A stretch of DNA of 64,000 nt from Doris montereyensis (Eukaryota > Mollusca > Gastropoda > Nudibranchia > Dorididae): NCBI GenBank assembly GCA_037039925.1, contig JAXRKP010000403.1:199501-263500 (forward strand), read 5' to 3'. This document shows, in pieces, positions 38,701 to 64,000 of this stretch; the stretch's first letter is position 1, and each line of letters opens with the position of its first letter. The notes below the pieces were generated by a model. It had not been told where the DNA came from, did not search any database, and worked only from the letters and a program-made list of their open reading frames with translations. The position numbers and the translations under genes are program-made.

Positions 38701-39781
38701 CCAAGCATCGCATACTTGGTTGCTATAGGGATAATGGTTCGTCCATGGATTCTAATTAAGAACATTTCTTAAAATTTGGAAACTTGCTCGTAAACGACCT
38801 GACTCATAAGAATGTATGTGTATACAGATTTACTCCTCTCTCTTTCTTCCTCCCTCCCTCTTTTCACTCTGTCTGCCAGTCTCCTTTCTTTCTTTTTTTA
38901 CTGGCCTAATCCTGATAATATGTTATTCAATGTAAATGTAAGCTTTATAATTAGTAAATATGAAAGGAATATTTGGATAATATGATTGATCAGATAACTT
39001 TTCACCTTTTGGCATTAAAGAGTAAATGGAAACAAATCTAATGCCCGCCCGTTGAGGTTAAGCTGAAGAAAATGAAGTGCACACATCAAAGTAGGCCTAC
39101 ACCACAAGATGTGCAACATATGTTGTATTTTTATATAGTCACATCTCAATAATCCGGATGTCTTGATAATTCGAATAGATGAGCTGGGGACAGATTTTTT
39201 CTTCTTTATTTTACCCTGATAATTAGGGAAAAACAGGATCCGAACCCCTAATTTTGGAACAAGTTACCACAATATAGAGAGTTTATGCTCTGATAAACCA
39301 AACACTCAATGGTTCGAGATAGTTTGACCAGTCCGCTGATGGTACATCAAAGCCAGACTCAACTTTCCTAACACCGCTTCAGTCATAAAATTTAGCACCA
39401 TAGGGTTACACTAGTTACAGCCAATTGACTGGCGTGTCACATTGCCAAGGCATATGGATAGATCTGTGAGTCGGTGTCCAGTCGGCCCAGACTCAAAGCA
39501 CCACCGCTAGTGGGTGTCTGTCAGGTGCCTTTGATTGGCATTTTGATCATTTGAATGTCTCAATAATCCAGACAAATTGCTCAGAACGAAGGTGTTCAGA
39601 TTATCGAGACGTGACTATGTATTTTTTCATTACGTCATAATTACATTATGTGTCATTTGAGGCTTCAGTAAATATTTTTTCCCTCCTCCTTTATCAGGTT
39701 TTGAGGCAGCTGCTGTTTGCCGCTTTTTTGACTTGGGCCCATTTGCAAAGATTGTTCAGTTTCAGAATCAGAGGCGGATAG
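35476..39781 (+). CDS. Small two-segment membrane protein, DMAC1/TMEM261-like (tentative)
   Basis: Three exons join in phase: up to 35741, 37183-37246 and 39698-39781. The protein is about 138 aa if it starts at the ATG at 35476. 'CLGCKLVGTTVMVASGVIVL' gives a CxxC followed by a hydrophobic segment. After a basic loop (RNQNLRGQKRL), a second hydrophobic stretch runs through VEVFLSVLRQLLFAAFL, and the tail ends FRIRGG. This resembles DMAC1, a complex I distal-membrane-arm assembly factor of the mitochondrial inner membrane, which also has CxxC plus two membrane segments; the identity is inference. A 'cccag' acceptor at 35509 means the first exon could instead start upstream. A polyadenylation signal follows 102 bp after the stop. 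Confidence 0.55.
35757..36175 (+). repeat. Interspersed repeat 'F', copy 1
   Basis: 'gcattttggcaaaggtgcattttg', 'ccacaacccacta', 'gttttgttagttgtttgtaatcgtt' and 'cacaagacctttctgaaatttt' recur in the same order at 56535-57560. It starts directly after the donor of the DMAC1-like exon. Confidence 0.75.
37183..37246 (+). CDS. DMAC1-like gene, exon 2
   Basis: TTATTTTCAG acceptor, GTATGT donor. It encodes (R)NQNLRGQKRLIYNVCVEVFL and S. The incoming G completes an Arg codon. Confidence 0.58.
37810..38330 (+). repeat. Interspersed repeat 'E', copy 2 (longest)
   Basis: Contains 'gacccaatcatagccatgctt', 'ccaagctatt', 'gaccaagccgaactagattct', 'tacccgcttgcatcacttct' and 'gcggtataacgggggctatataac'. The inverse copy is at 55130-55560. 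Confidence 0.65.
38503..38562 (-). mobile_element. Short LINE 3'-end fragment
   Basis: 'tttatcagttcccattttaccttccactccagtgtatgggttt' matches the 3' terminus of the LINE copies at 52166, 63549 and 63876. Confidence 0.6.
39136..39618. mobile_element. TIR element (Tc1/mariner-like)
   Basis: Ends TATAGTCACATCTCAATAATC and (reverse complement) CATAGTCACGTCTCGATAATC form about 20-bp inverted repeats. The exact termini and the TA duplication are blurred. It lies in intron 2 of the DMAC1-like gene. Confidence 0.65.
39698..39781 (+). CDS. DMAC1-like gene, last exon
   Basis: TTTATCAG acceptor. It encodes VLRQLLFAAFLTWAHLQRLF and SFRIRGG before TAG, in phase with exon 2. Confidence 0.58.
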   Translation, partial: VLRQLLFAAFLTWAHLQRLFSFRIRGG

Positions 39782-39883
39782 ATCATCAAAAATGAGCTGC
39801 TTGGTTTGCATGATGGGGAATAAGTTGTATGGTCTCTCATCTCAAGGTTGTTTTTTATATTCATTGTAAATATCACAGGAAAT

Positions 39884-39889
39884 AATAAA
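39884..39889 (+). terminator. Polyadenylation signal AATAAA of the DMAC1-like gene
   Basis: It lies 102 bp after the stop codon and is followed by a TG-rich stretch (tgtgatgatgttg). Confidence 0.6.
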
Positions 39890-41085
39890 ATGTGATGATG
39901 TTGATAAATAACAGGACTAGACTTCTTTTCTGGGAAACAAAAATCATATTTCTATTATTTTTTTATTGCGCTAGTATTTTTAATCATTACATTGGTAATT
40001 ACACTAGTATTCTTAATCATTAAACCGATGTTTTGACTCAGTAGCTCATATACCAGGGCAGTTACTGGTTGTAAATTGTAAAACATGGACAATTTTGTGA
40101 CCTGGTGGATGTCAGTTTGAGAGAGTCCTTTATGTACAGAAATTTGTTGATTTTTTTTTACAAAGTTATACAAGGCATGAGATTGGTGACATGAGGATTT
40201 TGATTTTACGAAGCGGTGCTTTGAAAGCCAAAGTCACCACTATCAAAAGGTTGGTTGACCTAAGCTTGTGATTTATTTCTCATCTTTTGTTCCCAGTCCC
40301 TTTTCAAATTGGATCATATCTAAGTCAAATCTATCCTTTGATTCCAACATATCTGTATCCTCCAAAGAAGCCTATAATTAAACAATTTTTGGACGAAAGA
40401 TCATATTACTAATATTACCATTAGATCTGTGTTTAGCCAGGCTTGCTTTGAGTCTCTTTCTGTATTTACCTAGCACCTTGTACTGTACCTAGATATCGTC
40501 CATCCAATCCATTGCATTTGCAGCCCTCCGTCAATACCTTCCTCCTCATCTTTCTGGTAGTTGCCAACTGAGACCAAGCTGTCTCTTTTTTTTAATGAGA
40601 TCGTCATGATGTGGGTAAATCAAATCGACTAAAAATCACATTTCATACATGGAAAATCTGTACAGTCTGATGCCCTTCGAGTATGAATGTTGCAACAGAT
40701 TATTTTTACATTTCAACATAACATAACAATAAAGAGAAAACTCAACTTGTGAATAAAAAATCAAACATATCTTTTTTTATTAAGAATAAGAACACAGTGA
40801 ATCAATGAACATATCAAAACACCTTGAGAAAGGTGAACACAATGCCGATAAACTTAAAGTTAAATTTTATCCAAAAGATATATTTCAATTAAACATAACT
40901 TTTCATCTGTTTACCTGAAATATGTGATCGACTGCTAAAAACACAAGTGAAGTTATTTTGCATATTTTCAGGTCTAATAAATTATCAAGTGTCTCGGTCA
41001 ATATTTCTGCTTATGTATAGAATTTATGACTTCATGTATGTATTTTTCTGTCTATTTTTATTCTCCACTTTACAATATCTATATT

Positions 41086-41206
41086 CTATCTATCCATCAT
41101 TCAGTCTTTCATCATATGAAAATCTGTATCAATATAAATAGAGCTATCTATCCATCATCCAATCTTCCATCATATAAGAAAATCTATATCAATATAAATA
41201 GAGCTG
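41086..41206 (+). repeat. Two-unit tandem repeat, about 60 bp
   Basis: 'atctatccatcat(t/c)cagtctttcatcatat...aatctgtatcaatataaatagagct' occurs twice head to tail. Confidence 0.9.
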
Positions 41207-41472
41207 TAGTAGAACACAAACATTCACATTCCTCCTTCCATTTATCCCAATGACCGCACACACACAGACACACACACACAAAAATAAAATATAAATGGCA
41301 GCTGCAAAAGAAGAAACTAAAAAGTCAAAGGGGAAAATTTAGACGTCCTGTAAGTTGGATAAGGAAGACAAAAGATGAAGACCATTGTAGAGATATAAAT
41401 AATATAACTTTTGTGTGCATACATTTTTATTTAAAATTCTTACAACTGAGTGTGTATGTCTTTGTATCTAAC

Positions 41473-41774
41473 ATATCGCCGGTGAAAGTCGCAAACCATA
41501 TAAGTCCAATTTTGGATGTTTAGAGAAAAATTAAGAAAAAGATGCTCTCCATTTTAACCTTTTTTTACAGACATACATGGTTTGCAAGTGTCAAAAACTA
41601 GTCCCAATAGGGATACACGGATTGCTCATATGGTTATTATACAGGTTTCTATCGGTTCTTGTGCCACAGAATTCTCACTAGATGAAGCATAGGGGCTTCC
41701 TAATGTTAAAAAGCAGGGAAAGGTGTTACTAATTTTAGACTTACACAATTTGCGACTTTCACCATCAATATATG
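41473..41774 (+). mobile_element. TIR MITE 'GGTGAAAGTCGC', copy 1
   Basis: The ends GGTGAAAGTCGCAAACC and TTGCGACTTTCACC face each other. The inside contains 'gtgtcaaaaactagtcccaat' and 'agggatacacggattgctcat'. The inverse copy is at 45883-46191. Confidence 0.82.
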
Positions 41775-42203
41775 ACTATTGTAATGTGTCTTTCTCTTAT
41801 TCTATGTGTAATGTACATCATAAAGTAGGTCTTGTATGATGAAAATACTAAAATATATACTTTACTCTATGTAGAGAAAAACAACATGAAAATATCACTT
41901 ACTAACAATAAATCCTAAGAACATATGCTTACAGGGACCCAGGCAGATTCTCTTGAGATCATGCCTTATGGTGGGTAGGTTAAATGCCGATGAAACAAAC
42001 AGACAAAATCAAATGGATTTTTTCCCTCTTCAATCTTTTTTTGTTTTGTTTTTAGCTTTTTCTTTATTTTCAGTGAGATAAAATAAATGGATGAACAATC
42101 TTTAAAATTCATTCTGTTTCAAAATACCAAGCTTCACTCATAAAAAAAAAAAAAAAATCCTCTTCATTTCCTGCCTTTTTTATTTCATTTTTTTTTTTCT
42201 GCA

Positions 42204-42209
42204 TTTATT
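42204..42209 (-). terminator. ERLEC1 polyadenylation signal candidate
   Basis: AATAAA on the minus strand 191 bp after the stop codon. A second lies at 42179-42184. Confidence 0.5.
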
Positions 42210-42399
42210 TCACTACTAAAGTGAAAAATGTTTTGGCAAAGATAAATTTTTTTAATTGTTTCTTTTCTGGTTTACATGTTGCCATTATAATTTTAAGTCC
42301 ATTCACACCCACCAGGTAATCACTTGTTCAAATCACTAGCAAGCAGGCACACAAAAAAGCCACACACGAAAGAACTCACATACATGTAACTCAAATTCG

Positions 42400-63242
<20,843 letters not shown>

Positions 63243-63548
63243 GCTTTACGGTTAATAAAGTTGGAAGGTGCGTTTTAAACACTCGACAATATTACAGCTT
63301 CATTTTATGGATCTAGAATTTAGAATATAGAACTATCTATTCCACTTTCTTCTCGGTGTCAACGAAAGGCAGCGAGAAAAGTGAAAGTTGACGTGTTAAC
63401 AGGAAGTACAGACTTGATGTTGATCTTCCGCACAGAAGAAGCGAAGTTGTTCTGGGTAACATTCAATACATTCAATATCTGTATTTAGTAGTTGTCAATA
63501 AAGAGGTGCTTTGCAAAGCGTAAAGACGAGCACATCTATAGCACTCCT

Positions 63549-63800
63549 TTCTTTCTTTCTTTCTTTATCAGCTCCCATTCTACCTTCCGGTGTATGGGTT
63601 TTAGATGCCCGAATGATCTTTCTCCAGGCTGCCCTGTCCTGACAGTTTCTGTTTCCTTCCGTGAAAGTTTAATTTCTTTGCGTTAATGCCTCTTTTATAT
63701 CTTCTTCCCACTTTCTCCGAGGTCTGCCTTTTGGTCTTTTACCTTGAGTTTTAGCACTATATACTGACTTAGCTATTCTTTTGTCATTCATTTTGTTTAC
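63549..63800 (-). mobile_element. LINE 3'-end fragment, same family as copy A
   Basis: Starts with (CTTT)n and 'tatcagctcccattctaccttccggtgtatgggtt', the same 3' terminus as 52166. It is 5' truncated after about 250 bp. Confidence 0.8.
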
Positions 63801-63875
63801 AATGCCCAAACCATCTTATGTTAATGTCAACGAGAAGGCAGGTCTAGCCTGTTTCCCTTTGTTAAAGTTTCACAT

Positions 63876-64000
63876 TTTTACCTTTCTTTATCAGTTCCAA
63901 TTCTACCTTTCAGTGTATGGGTTCAGATGCCCGAGATGATCTTTCTCCGGAATGCCCTGTCCTAGCATTTTCTGTTTCCTTCCAAAAAGTTAAATTTTAT
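63876..64000 (-). mobile_element. LINE 3'-end fragment running off the window
   Basis: A second tandem 3' end of the same family ('tttatcagttccaattctacctttcagtgtatgggttcagatgcccgagatgatctttctcc'). It continues beyond the right edge. Confidence 0.8.

Overview
The window is animal nuclear DNA, most likely from a mollusc and plausibly a gastropod. It has long introns with GT-AG splice sites, AT-rich noncoding DNA, very long (GA/CT)n and (TA)n arrays, several tRNA-derived SINE families, APE/RT non-LTR retrotransposons and many small terminal-inverted-repeat (TIR) elements. The species guess is inference from repeat style. The gene content is conserved across animals.

Five genes can be assembled by hand from spliced exons. 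TTC27 (5' part) lies on the minus strand, with its start codon at 5062 and exons running left out of the window. PSMC1/Rpt2, the 26S proteasome ATPase subunit 4, lies on the plus strand at about 5265-19930; its likely start codon is only about 200 bp from that of TTC27, so the two appear to share a divergent promoter. A five-exon minus-strand gene at 24020-32754 encodes a protein of about 256 aa with a coiled coil and membrane segments that I do not recognise. A small plus-strand gene at about 35476-39781 encodes a two-membrane-segment CxxC protein, tentatively DMAC1/TMEM261-like. ERLEC1, an ER lectin with two MRH domains, lies on the minus strand at 42400-63242, with thirteen exons found and one short exon apparently missing.

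Introns and intergenic DNA are dominated by mobile elements. These include pogo/Tigger-type elements with TA target duplications (12107, 23116, 24262, 33743), a hAT-type element with an 8-bp duplication (26010-27293), an inverted pair of small TIR elements around the last ERLEC1 exons, two copies of an APE/RT retrotransposon inside ERLEC1 introns (one keeping both ends but lacking two internal blocks), remnants of other LINEs, and at least four SINE-like families.

Several conserved exons carry single-base indels, mostly in A or G runs: PSMC1 exons 3 and 7, three in exon 3 of the unrecognised gene, and ERLEC1 exon 10. The surrounding protein sequence and the splice phases are otherwise perfect, so uncorrected long-read sequence error is a more likely cause than gene decay. 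The genes do not form a pathway cluster, although PSMC1 (proteasome) and ERLEC1 (ER-associated degradation) both act in protein breakdown.
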